Below are positions 43,030-51,968 of a stretch of 64,000 nucleotides of DNA, piece by piece. Each line of letters starts with the position of its first letter. Position 1 is the first letter of the stretch. This DNA is from Gemmatimonadota bacterium (lineage in GTDB: Bacteria; JAAXHH01), in NCBI GenBank assembly GCA_026705925.1, contig JAPOZT010000004.1, forward strand, positions 1 to 64,000, given 5' to 3'. The notes below the pieces were generated by a model. It worked only from the letters and a program-made list of their open reading frames with translations. It was not told the origin of the DNA and searched no databases. The position numbers and the translations under genes were made by a program.

Positions 43030-44016
43030 TCATTCCATCGGATACTTCAACCCGATCTCGGCCCGGACGGCGTCCAGCGTCCTCATGATGGCCAGGGTCT
43101 CTTCCAGCGGGAGCGCGGGCGTCTCGAGCAACCCTTCCCGCAGGCATCGCCCCGCTTCCTCGATCTCGTACTTGAATCCGTTCTCCACGCGCGGCGGCTC
43201 CACCGTTACCGGTTCCTCGCCGTCTGCGTTCAGCGTTGCGACATAGGTGTCATAGAATGCGTACGGGATGCGGATATTGCCCTGCGTCCCGTGGATGGAC
43301 ACGGCGCCGGGCGTGCTGGTCCGGACGGCGCAGGTCAGCGCGGCCATGGCGCCCGAGTCGTAGCGAAAGGCCATGGTGGTCTGCTCATCGACGTCCGTTG
43401 TGCCGATATCCGCCAGTGCCGCGACCCGGTCCGGCTGTTGCCCGTAGACCATGGAAGCCATAGATACAATGTATACACCGATGTCCAGGAGCGCCCCCCC
43501 GCCCAGTTCGGGATTCAGCAGGCGGCCCTCTGGGTTGAAATCCGCGCGGAATCCGAAATCGGCCATCATGTTGCGCACTTCGCCAATAGCACCATCGGCG
43601 AGCCATCGGCGTACCTGCACGATGGCGGGCAGGAACCGCGTCCACATGGCTTCCATGAGGAAAAGATCCCGCTGACGCGCGCACCGGATCATGGCTTCCG
43701 CTTCCGATGCGTTGAGGGCGAAGGGTTTCTCGCAGAGCACCGGCTTGTCCGCGTTCAGGCAGAGCAGCGTGTCCCGGCAGTGCATGGGATGGGGGGTAGA
43801 TACGTAGATCGCGTCGATCTCCGGGTCTTCCGCCAGGGACGCGTAGGACGGGTGTCTTCGGGGCACTTCGAACTCGTCGCCGAAGGCGTCTGCCGTCCCC
43901 TGTGCCCGGGACCCGACGGCCGAAAGCTCGGCATCCGCCACCACCGCGAGCGCTTCGGCGAACTTGTGAGCGATTTTCCCGGTTCCAAGAATACCCCATC
44001 GTATGGTTTCAGACAT
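43030..44016 (-). CDS. Gfo/Idh/MocA-family dehydrogenase
   Basis: NAD(P)-dependent sugar or polyol dehydrogenase fold (328 aa). The N-terminal Rossmann strand IRWGILGTGKIAHKFAEAL, the ISTPHPMHCRDTLLCL-like block (YVSTPHPMHC) and the family EKPFALNASEAEAMI are clear. The GGGALLDIGVYIVSMASMVYG segment belongs to the C-terminal domain. The substrate cannot be told. It is one of several carbohydrate-type oxidoreductases on the minus strand between the two toxin-antitoxin loci. Confidence 0.92.
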   Translation of the reverse strand: MSETIRWGILGTGKIAHKFAEALAVVADAELSAVGSRAQGTADAFGDEFEVPRRHPSYASLAEDPEIDAIYVSTPHPMHCRDTLLCLNADKPVLCEKPFALNASEAEAMIRCARQRDLFLMEAMWTRFLPAIVQVRRWLADGAIGEVRNMMADFGFRADFNPEGRLLNPELGGGALLDIGVYIVSMASMVYGQQPDRVAALADIGTTDVDEQTTMAFRYDSGAMAALTCAVRTSTPGAVSIHGTQGNIRIPYAFYDTYVATLNADGEEPVTVEPPRVENGFKYEIEEAGRCLREGLLETPALPLEETLAIMRTLDAVRAEIGLKYPME

Positions 44017-44121
44017 GTTTGCTCCATGTGTCGGGTGACGACGCCCCGTGATGTGTTACCCTGGCCGACCTGCTCGGGTCGACCGACCACCAATCGACGC
44101 AGCCTTCGATGAAACCGATCG

Positions 44122-44565
44122 TCATCCATCAGTCCAGGGGTTGACGACTTTAACACCGGTATTGCGGAACTCACTTGCGTTTCTTGTGACAATGGTGAGA
44201 CCGCGTCGGGCCGCCGTTGCCGCAAGAAAGGCGTCCGGCAGATGGTACTCAAGCGCCTCGCCCCGACGCCGCTTAGCTTCCATAATGCGGGCGCACTCTC
44301 GCGCGTCGTTCAAGGTCCAATCGAATATACGATCCTCAAAGAGGTCATCGAGCAGGTTTTGGAATCGATCGGCGAGGGCTTCACGTCTCCGTCCGGCATC
44401 GAGAAGGCCAATGCCATTGAGGATCTCCCAGACCGTAATGGATGCAAGACCAATCCCCTGGTCGGCGATCTTATCCAGAAACGCAGCGACACGTGGATCT
44501 GGATGTGGGCGCATCATTTCTGAAATGACATTCGCATCGAGGAGCCAGGCAACAGGAGTGTTCAC
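44122..44565 (-). CDS. fitB: PIN-domain toxin (FitB/VapC-like ribonuclease)
   Basis: Toxin of a type II pair (147 aa). The acidic triad is seen as Asp in WLLDANVISEMMRP with the following Glu, Glu in ITVWEILNG and Asp in LPDAFLAATAARRGL, with VTRNASEF as the fourth acidic region. The ISEMMRP and VTRNASEF patterns are like FitB. The start is a GTG that overlaps the antitoxin stop (GTGA). The cleaved RNA is unknown. Confidence 0.87.
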   Translation of the reverse strand: MNTPVAWLLDANVISEMMRPHPDPRVAAFLDKIADQGIGLASITVWEILNGIGLLDAGRRREALADRFQNLLDDLFEDRIFDWTLNDARECARIMEAKRRRGEALEYHLPDAFLAATAARRGLTIVTRNASEFRNTGVKVVNPWTDG

Positions 44566-44819
44566 GTCTCACGCTCACTTGCGAACTCGACCTTACGGTA
44601 TGCATAGTGCCCTGACTCCGGTAGCTCGACCCCGTTTTCGGGCCCGAAATACCGCTTGAAAGCCTCGGAAGGCGATGCGCGGTGCTCAGCCTTTGCACGC
44701 TTCTCGCGGATCATATGACGGATGAATTCTTCCATAGACACGCCGACTTGTCGCGCCTCTCGTTTGAGCCAGGCTTTGTCCGCCGGATCAATGCCGCGGA
44801 CAGTGACAGTGGTACTCAT
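44562..44819 (-). CDS. fitA: Antitoxin of the FitAB/VapBC-like pair (ribbon-helix-helix type)
   Basis: 85-aa protein directly upstream of the PIN toxin. The N-terminus (TVTVRGIDPADKAWLKREARQVGVSMEEFIR, read in parts) is a ribbon-helix-helix pattern, with the strand followed by two helices. The remaining charged tail would bind the toxin. A GGGGG-rich ribosome site precedes the ATG and an inverted repeat overlaps the promoter. Confidence 0.83.
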   Translation of the reverse strand: MSTTVTVRGIDPADKAWLKREARQVGVSMEEFIRHMIREKRAKAEHRASPSEAFKRYFGPENGVELPESGHYAYRKVEFASERET

Positions 44820-44836
44820 CGCGGCCCCCTTTTCTG

Positions 44837-44881
44837 TCTGGTTGACACCAGAAAACTAATGATAGCAAAATATGCTGTCAA
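44837..44881 (-). promoter_or_regulatory. Promoter and operator-like inverted repeat of the FitAB-like pair
   Basis: On the minus strand TTGACA (44881-44876) is followed after 17 bases by TAGTTT (44858-44853). Immediately downstream lies a perfect inverted repeat, TCTGGT and ACCAGA around a four-base centre (44837-44852), 18 bases before the antitoxin start codon. It fits autoregulation by the ribbon-helix-helix antitoxin. Confidence 0.55.
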
Positions 44882-44902
44882 GCATTCTTCCGGCGTCAAA
44901 TT

Positions 44903-46093
44903 TCAGATCACCGCTACCGCGCTCCGCGCCATTTCGTCCCAGTCCGGTTCAGGCGCGGGACGGTCGCTCCACGCGATGGACATGGCGCCGTCTTCCACTA
45001 CGAGTGTGCCCCGGCAATCGAGCTCCTCGTCGGGGGGACGTGGCTGCAATCCCATGAAAGCTTCGAAGACGGGGTCGTTACCGATGGCCAGGATGACGTG
45101 GGGATCTCCGCCGTGCACCTCCACGCCGAAGCTTTCGGCCAACTGGGCCTGTTTGATCTGACCGGTGATGCCGATGCCCCGCTGCCGGACGATATCGGCG
45201 GCCTGCATGGCCAGGTACGGCGCTGTGTTGTACGGCTGCCCACCGATTGCGCCGATCCATTCCAGGGTCAGAACCGGGAGGTCGAGGGTGGCGCACAGTT
45301 TTTTCAGTCCCAGTATGTCGTAGTCCTGCAAAGGCTCTTCGATCCACCGGTAACTGCACTTCTCCATGATGCGCCCGATCTTCACGGCTTCTTCGTAGGT
45401 GTACGACTCGACGGGATCGTGAAAGAGCATGATGTCGTCGCCGAGGGCCTCACGCAGTTTCTCGGCCATTTCCCCGTTGGTCTTCACGCCCCGGTAGGAA
45501 TGGTCCTTGCAGCCGATGAATCCCTCTTCTTCCACGCGCTGCACCGCGTTTGCCACCAGGTCGTCGATGGTGCGTCCGCCCACGTTGCAGTAGGCGGGCA
45601 CGCTCTCCCGGCATGCACCAAGCAGCTTGTAGATGGGCAGGCGGGCGCTCCGGCTCGCAAGGTCCCATAGCATCCGGTCGACCGTATCCAGCAAGCCTCT
45701 TCCCGTGTACATGAAGCGCTGAGCCATCCAGAACCGCTGCCACACGTATTCCCGGTCGAAGGCGTCCACGCCGATGAGCATGTGGGCGTAGCGGGCGAGG
45801 AACTGGCGGCCCTGCCATTCCAGTTCCCGGGGATCGAAACCCGTGCCGTAGTCCGCATAGGCGTCCAGATCGCCGTCCGTCACGAGACGGATCACCAGTC
45901 GGTTCTTAGGTTCGGGGCCGTCCCCGGTGAAGGCGTATCCGTCGGGCGCGCCGGCGCCGAATCCCTGGTCATGGGTGAACAGCCCGGAGATGCCCGGCGG
46001 CACAGGCGCCATACTGCCCCGGTCCGCGCTGTTCTCGCGGCGGATTTCGGGTTCATCCTTCAGCACGTAGCACTTGACGTCCCGGATCTGCAT
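44903..46093 (-). CDS. Enolase-superfamily protein (mandelate racemase/muconate lactonizing type)
   Basis: A 396-aa member of the MR/MLE group that would abstract a proton alpha to a carboxylate of an acid sugar. Metal ligands are plausibly Asp in LFHDPVES, Glu in YRWIEEPLQD and Glu in VLTLEWIG. The usual KxK motif is replaced by KDHSYRG, where the Lys is displaced, and the C-terminal catalytic region is HGGDPHVILA. This is a divergent subgroup, so acid-sugar dehydration or racemization is only a guess. A repeat-bearing 113-base spacer separates it from a second, more eroded paralogue. Confidence 0.82.
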   Translation of the reverse strand: MQIRDVKCYVLKDEPEIRRENSADRGSMAPVPPGISGLFTHDQGFGAGAPDGYAFTGDGPEPKNRLVIRLVTDGDLDAYADYGTGFDPRELEWQGRQFLARYAHMLIGVDAFDREYVWQRFWMAQRFMYTGRGLLDTVDRMLWDLASRSARLPIYKLLGACRESVPAYCNVGGRTIDDLVANAVQRVEEEGFIGCKDHSYRGVKTNGEMAEKLREALGDDIMLFHDPVESYTYEEAVKIGRIMEKCSYRWIEEPLQDYDILGLKKLCATLDLPVLTLEWIGAIGGQPYNTAPYLAMQAADIVRQRGIGITGQIKQAQLAESFGVEVHGGDPHVILAIGNDPVFEAFMGLQPRPPDEELDCRGTLVVEDGAMSIAWSDRPAPEPDWDEMARSAVAVI

Positions 46094-46127
46094 GGGGTTT
46101 CCCTGTTCTGGTGGCCGTGCCGATTCA

Positions 46128-46210
46128 GGCGGCCGCGTCGTTCATTGTGACGGCCGCGCTCCGGTTTCAGGTGGCTGCGTCGTTCATTGTGACGGCCGCA
46201 CCGGTTTCAG
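46128..46210. repeat. Direct tandem repeat (period 42) between the two enolase-like genes
   Basis: Two adjacent copies (46128-46169 and 46170-46210) share an identical 23-base core (46135-46157 and 46177-46199). The second copy runs into the stop codon of the downstream-numbered enolase-like gene at 46207. Confidence 0.85.
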
Positions 46211-47244
46211 GCTTCGATCAATTCCGAGGTCAAGTCCATGACCGCGTCCAAGTCGATCTCAATGCCGAGGCCCGGCTGATCGGGCAAATGCACGAAGCCA
46301 TCTTCGATCTGTAACGGGTTCAGGACGAACGGCGGTGCGATCTCTTGGTCCGTCATCTCGAGAAAGGGCGTATTCCTGAGCACGCCCGCGACTTGAATAT
46401 GGGCAAAGCCGTCGCTGTTCCCTGCACCGTCCAGGTGGCAGTACGCGCCGAACGCCTCCGCACAGCGGGCCGCCTTCAACACGTCCGTGATCCCGCCCGC
46501 ACCGCACACGCCGGTCCGAATGTGATCGGCCGACTGAAGGGTCATGACCTGGGATGCCTCGATGGGGCTGCACACTTCCGCGCTGGTCGGCGTATCGATT
46601 TCGTCGGCTAGCTGCTTGCCACCCGTGTGGTCGTTGCGGGGACGGGGCCGGTCGAAGTAGAAAAAGTCCGCCTCGTCGAGCGCTTTGCCGATCCGTATGG
46701 CCTCGTCGACCACGTACCGCGCCCGGCCGTCGAGGATCAGCGGGAAATCCGGCCCCACGGCGGCACGTATCTCGCGTATCAGAAGGACGAGGGCGTTCTC
46801 ATCTGCCGACACGCCGAATCGGTAGGCTTTGAATCCGGCCTGTTGCGCGTCTTTCGCATCCTTGACAATCTCCAGGGCGGAGGCACCCGCAGCGCATGAC
46901 ATGTCTCCTCCGGCCGTGCTGGCCCGGCAGACCGGAACCCGGTCCCTGAACCCGCCCAGGTGCCGGAAAAGCGACCGTCCGGCGATCTTCGCGGAAAGGT
47001 CCCACAGGGCGACGTCGATCCCGGCGCGAAAAGCTGGCGGCAATCCTTCGTCCAGGTTTCGCATGGCCCACCAGGTCCGTTCCCGATCCAGTGGATTCGA
47101 ACCCACCAGCGTGGGCGCGACGAGTTCGACGCCTATGTCAGCACCCGAGGCAGTAACCCCGGTACAGTGTCCCTCGAGCCCTTCGTCGGTCACCAGGCGC
47201 AGCAGGCCCGCGGGTTGATGTAAGCTGATTTTGGTGATTTTCAT
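46207..47244 (-). CDS. Divergent enolase-superfamily protein with altered catalytic residues
   Basis: 345 aa with the MR/MLE two-domain arrangement: an N-terminal capping domain (ITKISLHQPAGLLRLVTDEGLEGHCTG) and a barrel (FRAGIDVALWDLSAKIAGRSLF). The canonical KxK is YRF (KAYRFGV), the first ligand is Asp in LILDGRARY, the second position reads FDRPRP instead of the usual EEP, and the third is Glu in TSAEVCSP. Two catalytic-type positions therefore differ from classical members, so it may be inactive in the usual sense or use another chemistry. It lies 28 bases after an M24 peptidase gene on the same strand. Confidence 0.8.
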   Translation of the reverse strand: MKITKISLHQPAGLLRLVTDEGLEGHCTGVTASGADIGVELVAPTLVGSNPLDRERTWWAMRNLDEGLPPAFRAGIDVALWDLSAKIAGRSLFRHLGGFRDRVPVCRASTAGGDMSCAAGASALEIVKDAKDAQQAGFKAYRFGVSADENALVLLIREIRAAVGPDFPLILDGRARYVVDEAIRIGKALDEADFFYFDRPRPRNDHTGGKQLADEIDTPTSAEVCSPIEASQVMTLQSADHIRTGVCGAGGITDVLKAARCAEAFGAYCHLDGAGNSDGFAHIQVAGVLRNTPFLEMTDQEIAPPFVLNPLQIEDGFVHLPDQPGLGIEIDLDAVMDLTSELIEA

Positions 47245-47272
47245 GAGAGGTTGACGCCTATTCTGTTCCGCC

Positions 47273-48535
47273 CTACTCCTGCCCCGACGCGCCCAGGGGA
47301 AACACTGGCCTGTCCCGCCGCTGCTTCGTGAGAGGACGAGATCCGCTTGCCGTCACGACGACGGACTGTTCCAGGTGCAGGGACCCGACCCCGGCCAGGC
47401 TCAGCGGCGCTTCCACGTTGAGCACCATGTCTTCTTCGATGGGCAGATCGGAAGGGACGTCGACACAGCCGTCCGAGATCCGCAGGCCCGTGTCCGGCGC
47501 CAGGACGGGGTAGTCCCGCACTTCCATGCCGACCCCGTGGCCATGTGGGTACATGGAATAACCCGCTTCGTCGACGACCTCTTGCATGGCCGCCTGTACC
47601 GCCGAGGAGCTGATGCCGGGACGAATCGCGGCCAGGCCGGCGTCCATGGACGCGCGGAGCGTGTCGAACCGGACCTGTATGTCGTCCGACAGCGGCCTCA
47701 TGGCAAAGGTGGTCCCGGTGTCCGAATAGCAGGACCGGTACCGGCATCCCCAGTCCACGTACTCCACGCCGGATTCGCCGAGGATGAAGTCCGGTTCCGT
47801 CGCGATGCCGAGCCCGTGGACTCCGAAAGCGAAGTGGTCCAGGTCCGCCCCCCGGGCACCCAGTTCCGCCCTGAACCGGTGAACGACATCCTGCACGTTG
47901 TCTCCCGGCCTCGCTTGTTCCATGGCCGTCATGGCCGCTGTTTCGCTGATCTCGGCCGCCCGCTCGAGCCGGTCAATCTCGTCCCGCGTCTTGACCATGC
48001 GAAGAAGCCGGATGAGGTTGGAGCAGTCCAGCAGCCGGGCACCGGGCAGCGCCTCCTTCAATTGCCGGTAGCGGTCGGCGGTCAGTCCGTCCGCTTCCAC
48101 GCCCAGCGTGCCCGCGGCAAGTCCCCGGTCACTCAGGGCCCCGACGAGGGCCCGGGTGGTCGTGTCGTAGTCCGGTGCGCCTTGCAGGAGGTGGTAAATT
48201 CGGTCCATACGGTCGGACAACGGCCTCGGCGGCAAGGACCAGTCGAGCCCGGAATCGCCGCTGATCCGCAGGTCCTTCACCCAGATATCGACGCCATTGA
48301 CGGCCAGCATTGAGCCGGTCACCGCCAGCGCGGGCTCGCCCTCGCGGGGAAACAGGGCGTATCCCTGCGACAGATCCGCCGATGCGCCAGGCCGGACCAT
48401 GTACGCCTTCATGAGCCCGTCGATCCAGATGAAGTAGTCCGTGAAATAGGTGATATTTACGGGCGAAGTCGCGATCAGGCCGTCGAGTCCGCGATCCCGC
48501 ATGTACGCCCTGGCCCGTTCGGCATTGAAGAGCAT
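47273..48535 (-). CDS. M24-family metallopeptidase (Xaa-Pro aminopeptidase/creatinase-like)
   Basis: 420 aa with an N-terminal creatinase-type domain (ARAYMRDRGLDGLIATSPVNITYFTDY) and a pita-bread C-terminal domain. The metal ligands can be followed: Asp in EYVDWGCRY, Asp in SDTGTTF, His in HGHGVGMEV, Glu in NVEAPLSLAG and Glu in HLEQSVVV. It is either a proline-specific dipeptidase or a small-amide hydrolase. It begins a minus-strand run with two enolase-like genes and has a strong promoter 93 bases upstream. Confidence 0.9.
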   Translation of the reverse strand: MLFNAERARAYMRDRGLDGLIATSPVNITYFTDYFIWIDGLMKAYMVRPGASADLSQGYALFPREGEPALAVTGSMLAVNGVDIWVKDLRISGDSGLDWSLPPRPLSDRMDRIYHLLQGAPDYDTTTRALVGALSDRGLAAGTLGVEADGLTADRYRQLKEALPGARLLDCSNLIRLLRMVKTRDEIDRLERAAEISETAAMTAMEQARPGDNVQDVVHRFRAELGARGADLDHFAFGVHGLGIATEPDFILGESGVEYVDWGCRYRSCYSDTGTTFAMRPLSDDIQVRFDTLRASMDAGLAAIRPGISSSAVQAAMQEVVDEAGYSMYPHGHGVGMEVRDYPVLAPDTGLRISDGCVDVPSDLPIEEDMVLNVEAPLSLAGVGSLHLEQSVVVTASGSRPLTKQRRDRPVFPLGASGQE

Positions 48536-48634
48536 ATGGGTTTCGATTCCGGTGGATGGATTTTAAGTGGGATGGTTCCGCAGTTTTCGCCTTCAATCCG
48601 GCGCGGCCGCGGCTTCGTAAAGAAGCACCTGGCC

Positions 48635-48663
48635 AGTATAGAAACGCCACCCGGCGATGTCAA
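48635..48663 (-). promoter_or_regulatory. Strong promoter of the M24 peptidase - enolase-like run
   Basis: Minus strand: perfect TTGACA (48663-48658), 17-base spacer, TATACT (48640-48635; five of six). It is about 100 bases upstream of the M24 start codon. Confidence 0.7.
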
Positions 48664-48719
48664 CGACCGAATCCTCTTCCAGGGCCGTCCACCGGCTTGT
48701 CCAGGGCGCCATCTTTCCC

Positions 48720-48749
48720 TTGACAAAACGGGTGCAATCGGATTACTAG
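48720..48749 (+). promoter_or_regulatory. Possible promoter of hisH-hisF
   Basis: Perfect TTGACA (48720-48725) followed at 18 bases by a weak TACTAG (48744-48749). It is about 85 bases before the hisH start codon. The -35 is strong but the -10 is poor, so the call is tentative. Confidence 0.4.
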
Positions 48750-48833
48750 GGACATGCGGCAAACATGCGCCAGAATCGTATCTGAACCCTCCTGACCACC
48801 CCGACGAACGTACGTTCAAATGATCCACAATTA

Positions 48834-49454
48834 ATGATTCACATCGTTGACTACGACGCCGGGAATCAGACCTCGGTAAAAAGAGCGTTGGATCACCTGG
48901 GCGTGGACTCGGTCATCACGTCGGATCCGGAGGATTTGGTCCGGGCGGAGCGTATCGTCTTTCCCGGTGTGGGACATGCCCACTCCGCCCTCGAGACGCT
49001 CGGGAAACGGGGGCTCGACGACGCGCTCAAATCGGCCGCCGGCCAGGGAACGCCGATCCTGGGGATCTGCGTGGGCTGCCAGATCCTGCTGTCGGGTTCC
49101 GAGGAAACCGATCTGCCGTGCCTGGACCTGATCGGCGGGCGGTGCCTTCGGTTCCGGCCGGACGACGACGCCCTGAAGGTGCCGCACATGGGGTGGAACG
49201 CCCTGAAGGTCGACCGCGCGCATCCCGTGCTCCGCCATGTGCGGCCGGGCGATGAAGTCTACTTCGTACACTCCTATTATCCCGCCCCCGGCGAGGAGCG
49301 GGACGTGCTGGCGAGGAGCCGGTACGGCGTGGAGTTCGCGGCCGTAATCGGCCGGCGCAATATCGTGGCGGCCCAGTTCCACGTGGAGAAAAGCGGTCCC
49401 GTGGGTTTGAAGATGCTGGGCGAATTCGCGCGTTGGGACGGGAATTCATGCTGA
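48834..49454 (+). CDS. hisH: Imidazole glycerol phosphate synthase glutaminase subunit HisH (or paralogue)
   Basis: Class I glutamine amidotransferase that feeds ammonia to HisF. The segments [34 protein letters not shown], the nucleophile elbow [15 protein letters not shown] (Cys in GIC-x-G-C) and the catalytic His/Glu in [15 protein letters not shown] are present. It is 206 aa, normal. No clear ribosome site precedes the ATG. The gene overlaps hisF by 7 bases. No other histidine genes are near, so the pair could serve histidine synthesis or an analogous amidotransfer reaction. Confidence 0.9.
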   Translation: MIHIVDYDAGNQTSVKRALDHLGVDSVITSDPEDLVRAERIVFPGVGHAHSALETLGKRGLDDALKSAAGQGTPILGICVGCQILLSGSEETDLPCLDLIGGRCLRFRPDDDALKVPHMGWNALKVDRAHPVLRHVRPGDEVYFVHSYYPAPGEERDVLARSRYGVEFAAVIGRRNIVAAQFHVEKSGPVGLKMLGEFARWDGNSC

Positions 49455-50245
49455 GCAAACGGCTCATTTCCTGCCTGGACGTGCGCGACGGTCGCCTGGT
49501 CAAAAGCGTCCGGTTTGTCGACACAAAGGACATTGGCGATCCGGTCTCCGCGGCGCGGCGGTATTACGAAGCCGGCCTGGACGAGCTCGTCTTCTACGAC
49601 ATCACGGCATCCAGCGACCAGCGCGGCATCATGATCGACGTGGTGGAGGAGGTTGCCCGGCAGGTGTTCATCCCCTTCTCGGTGGGCGGCGGCCTCCGGT
49701 CGGTCGACAACTGCCGCAGGGTGTTGGAAGCCGGCGCGGAGAAGGTCAATCTGAACACGGCGGCCGTCGACAACCCCGGGGTCATCTCCGAGGCGGCCGA
49801 CGCCTTCGGGGTCCAGGCCGTGGTACTTTCCATGGACATACGGGCGGTCAGCGCCGGATCGGTGCCGTCTGGTTCCGGATCTATGCCGTCCGGCTACGAG
49901 ATCGTGACCCACGGAGGCCGGCGCGCCACCGGCATGGACGCCCTCGAATGGGCGCGGCGCGGAGAGGCCCTCGGCGCCGGCGAGATCGTCGTCAACTCCA
50001 TCGACGCGGACGGCACACTCGAAGGATACGAGTTGAAACTCACGCGGATGATCGCCGACAACGTGGGCATCCCGGTCATCGCCTCGGGCGGCGGCGGCAG
50101 ACCTGAGCACCTGTACGACGCCCTTACAGAAGGAGGGGCCGACGCGGCCCTGGTGGCCTCCATGCTGCACTACGGCCACTATTCAGTGGATTCCATCAAG
50201 CAGCATCTTCACGATCGAGGTCTAAAGATCCGGATGACCGACTAA
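49448..50245 (+). CDS. hisF: Imidazole glycerol phosphate synthase cyclase subunit HisF (or paralogue)
   Basis: Barrel subunit that uses ammonia from HisH to form imidazole glycerol phosphate and [23 protein letters not shown] has the first catalytic Asp, VVLSMDIR the second, and [22 protein letters not shown] and [14 protein letters not shown] are phosphate-binding loops. I choose the ATG at 49448, inside the end of hisH. A Ser/Gly/Pro-rich insertion near residue 140, made of a 21-base duplication, lengthens one barrel loop. The length is 265 aa. Confidence 0.9.
   Translation: MLSKRLISCLDVRDGRLVKSVRFVDTKDIGDPVSAARRYYEAGLDELVFYDITASSDQRGIMIDVVEEVARQVFIPFSVGGGLRSVDNCRRVLEAGAEKVNLNTAAVDNPGVISEAADAFGVQAVVLSMDIRAVSAGSVPSGSGSMPSGYEIVTHGGRRATGMDALEWARRGEALGAGEIVVNSIDADGTLEGYELKLTRMIADNVGIPVIASGGGGRPEHLYDALTEGGADAALVASMLHYGHYSVDSIKQHLHDRGLKIRMTD
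49854..49895. repeat. 21-bp tandem duplication in a hisF loop
   Basis: Two 21-base units beginning CCGGATC at 49854 and 49875 differ at a few bases and encode Gly-Ser-Val-Pro-Ser-Gly-Ser and Gly-Ser-Met-Pro-Ser-Gly-Tyr. Confidence 0.8.
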
Positions 50246-50261
50246 CAAACAGAGCACAATC

Positions 50262-51959
50262 ATGGACTGGTCCAGACGCAACTTTCTCAGGAGAACCGGA
50301 CTGGCAGGCGCCGGCGCGGCCGTCGGCGGCCTGTCCACGATGCTGGACGGCTGCGCGATCGCCCAGCGTTACGACGTAGTCATCAGAGGGGGACGGGTGA
50401 TCGACGGGACGGGCGCCGCACCCGTGGTCGCCGACATCGCCATCGAGGGAGACCGGATCGTACAGATCGGTCCGGTCCAGGGTTCCAGCGGGAATACGAT
50501 AGACGCCTCAGGCAAGATCGTCTGCCCCGGGTTCATCGACATCCACTCCCACACCGATCTTTCGCTGCTGGTCGATCCCCGGGCCGAAAGCAAGATCCGG
50601 CAGGGCGTGACCACGGAGGTGGCCGGACAGGACGGATCTTCGCTGGCCCCGCTGACGGACGCGCGGCTCAGGTCGCTGCAGGACGGCTATGGACGGCGTT
50701 ACGGCGTGGACATAGAATGGACGGATTTCTCCGGTCTTTTCGATACCCTCGAACAGCAGGGCATCGGTCTGAATTTCATCTCGCTCGCGGGCCAGGGCAC
50801 CATACGCGGATACGTCGTGGGGTACGAGAACGTGCCGGCCAGCGCGCGCCAGGTCGATGCGATGAAGGACCTCGTGGACCAGGCCATGTCGGAAGGGGCC
50901 TGGGGCCTTTCGTCCGGGCTCGAATACACGCCCGGCAGTTTTGCCGATGAGGATGAGATCGCCGAACTCGGCCGGGTGGCGGCGGGCTACAGCGGGTTCT
51001 ACGCGACTCACATGCGCAACGAGGACGATTTCCTCGTGGAAGCCGTGAGCGAAGCGATCAGCACCGCACGGAAAGCCGAGATCGCGCTCCAGATCGCCCA
51101 CTTCAAGGCCTCGGGCGGGCGGAACAGGGACAAGGTCGCGGTATGCTTCGACATGATTGAACAGGCGATCGGCGAGGGGATGGACATCACCCTCGACAGG
51201 TATCCCTACATCGCCTACGCCACGACGCTGCAGAACCTGTTTCCGACCCAATTCCGCGCCGGCGGCGCCGAGGCGTTCGTCAGCCGTCTCCAGTCACCGG
51301 ACGTCCTGCCCGCCATGAAACGGGCAGCCGTCGACAAGGTGGACATGCTGGGGGACTGGAGCGCCGTCATGATAACTTCGGTCGGCAGGGCGGAAAACCA
51401 GGACTACGTGGGCCGGCGGGTATCTGAAATCGTCGCGCGCAGCGGCCAGGATCCCTTCGAGTTCGTGCGGGAACTGCTCATCGCGGAGAACGGGAGCGTG
51501 GGCATGGTCGGGTTCGGCATGAGCGAGGAGGAGATCACTTCCGTACTGACCCATCCGCTGGTCATGGTCGCCTCGGACGGCGGGGCCGCCGCTGTTACTG
51601 GCCCGTTGAGCGAAACCACGCCCCATCCGCGGTTCTACGGGACCTTTCCCAGGGTGCTCGGCAAGTACAGCCGCGAAGAAGGACTGTTCGACCTGCCCAC
51701 CGCCGTGCACAAGATGACCGGCCAGCCGGCCATGCGGCTGGGACTCGCCGACCGCGGCAGGATCGACGTGGGCCTGGTCGCCGATCTCGTGGTGTTCGAT
51801 CCGGAAACAGTCATCGACCGGGCCGACTTCATGAACCCCCACCAGTACGCGCAGGGCATCGAAAGCGTCCTGGTAAACGGCGCCGTCGTCATTGACAGGG
51901 GGGAACACACCGGCGCGCTGCCGGGCAGGGTGTTGCGGAAGCAGGCGGGATCGGCCTGA
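50262..51959 (+). CDS. Exported N-acyl-D-amino-acid deacylase (D-aminoacylase) family amidohydrolase
   Basis: Amidohydrolase-superfamily enzyme (565 aa) that splits N-acyl-D-amino acids or related amides. The N-terminus MDWSRRNFLRRTGLAGAG is a twin-arginine signal, with a Cys in LDGCAIA that could be lipidated. The catalytic domain has RVIDGTGAAPVVADIAIEGDRI, the metal motif GFIDIHSHTDLSLL, the segment GLSSGLEYTPGSFADEDEI, HMRNEDD and LVMVASDGGAA, all as in D-aminoacylases. It starts 16 bases after hisF. The deacylase is periplasmic or membrane-anchored, so it may release D-amino acids from cell-wall or peptide material. Confidence 0.9.
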   Translation: MDWSRRNFLRRTGLAGAGAAVGGLSTMLDGCAIAQRYDVVIRGGRVIDGTGAAPVVADIAIEGDRIVQIGPVQGSSGNTIDASGKIVCPGFIDIHSHTDLSLLVDPRAESKIRQGVTTEVAGQDGSSLAPLTDARLRSLQDGYGRRYGVDIEWTDFSGLFDTLEQQGIGLNFISLAGQGTIRGYVVGYENVPASARQVDAMKDLVDQAMSEGAWGLSSGLEYTPGSFADEDEIAELGRVAAGYSGFYATHMRNEDDFLVEAVSEAISTARKAEIALQIAHFKASGGRNRDKVAVCFDMIEQAIGEGMDITLDRYPYIAYATTLQNLFPTQFRAGGAEAFVSRLQSPDVLPAMKRAAVDKVDMLGDWSAVMITSVGRAENQDYVGRRVSEIVARSGQDPFEFVRELLIAENGSVGMVGFGMSEEEITSVLTHPLVMVASDGGAAAVTGPLSETTPHPRFYGTFPRVLGKYSREEGLFDLPTAVHKMTGQPAMRLGLADRGRIDVGLVADLVVFDPETVIDRADFMNPHQYAQGIESVLVNGAVVIDRGEHTGALPGRVLRKQAGSA

Positions 51960-51968
51960 GCGACGTCA

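Noticed and set aside
47091-47107. tRNA T-arm-like sequence (minus strand GGTTCGAATCC)
   Set aside because: It encodes Gly-Ser-Asn-Pro in an intact enolase-like gene and no acceptor or anticodon arms could be paired around it.
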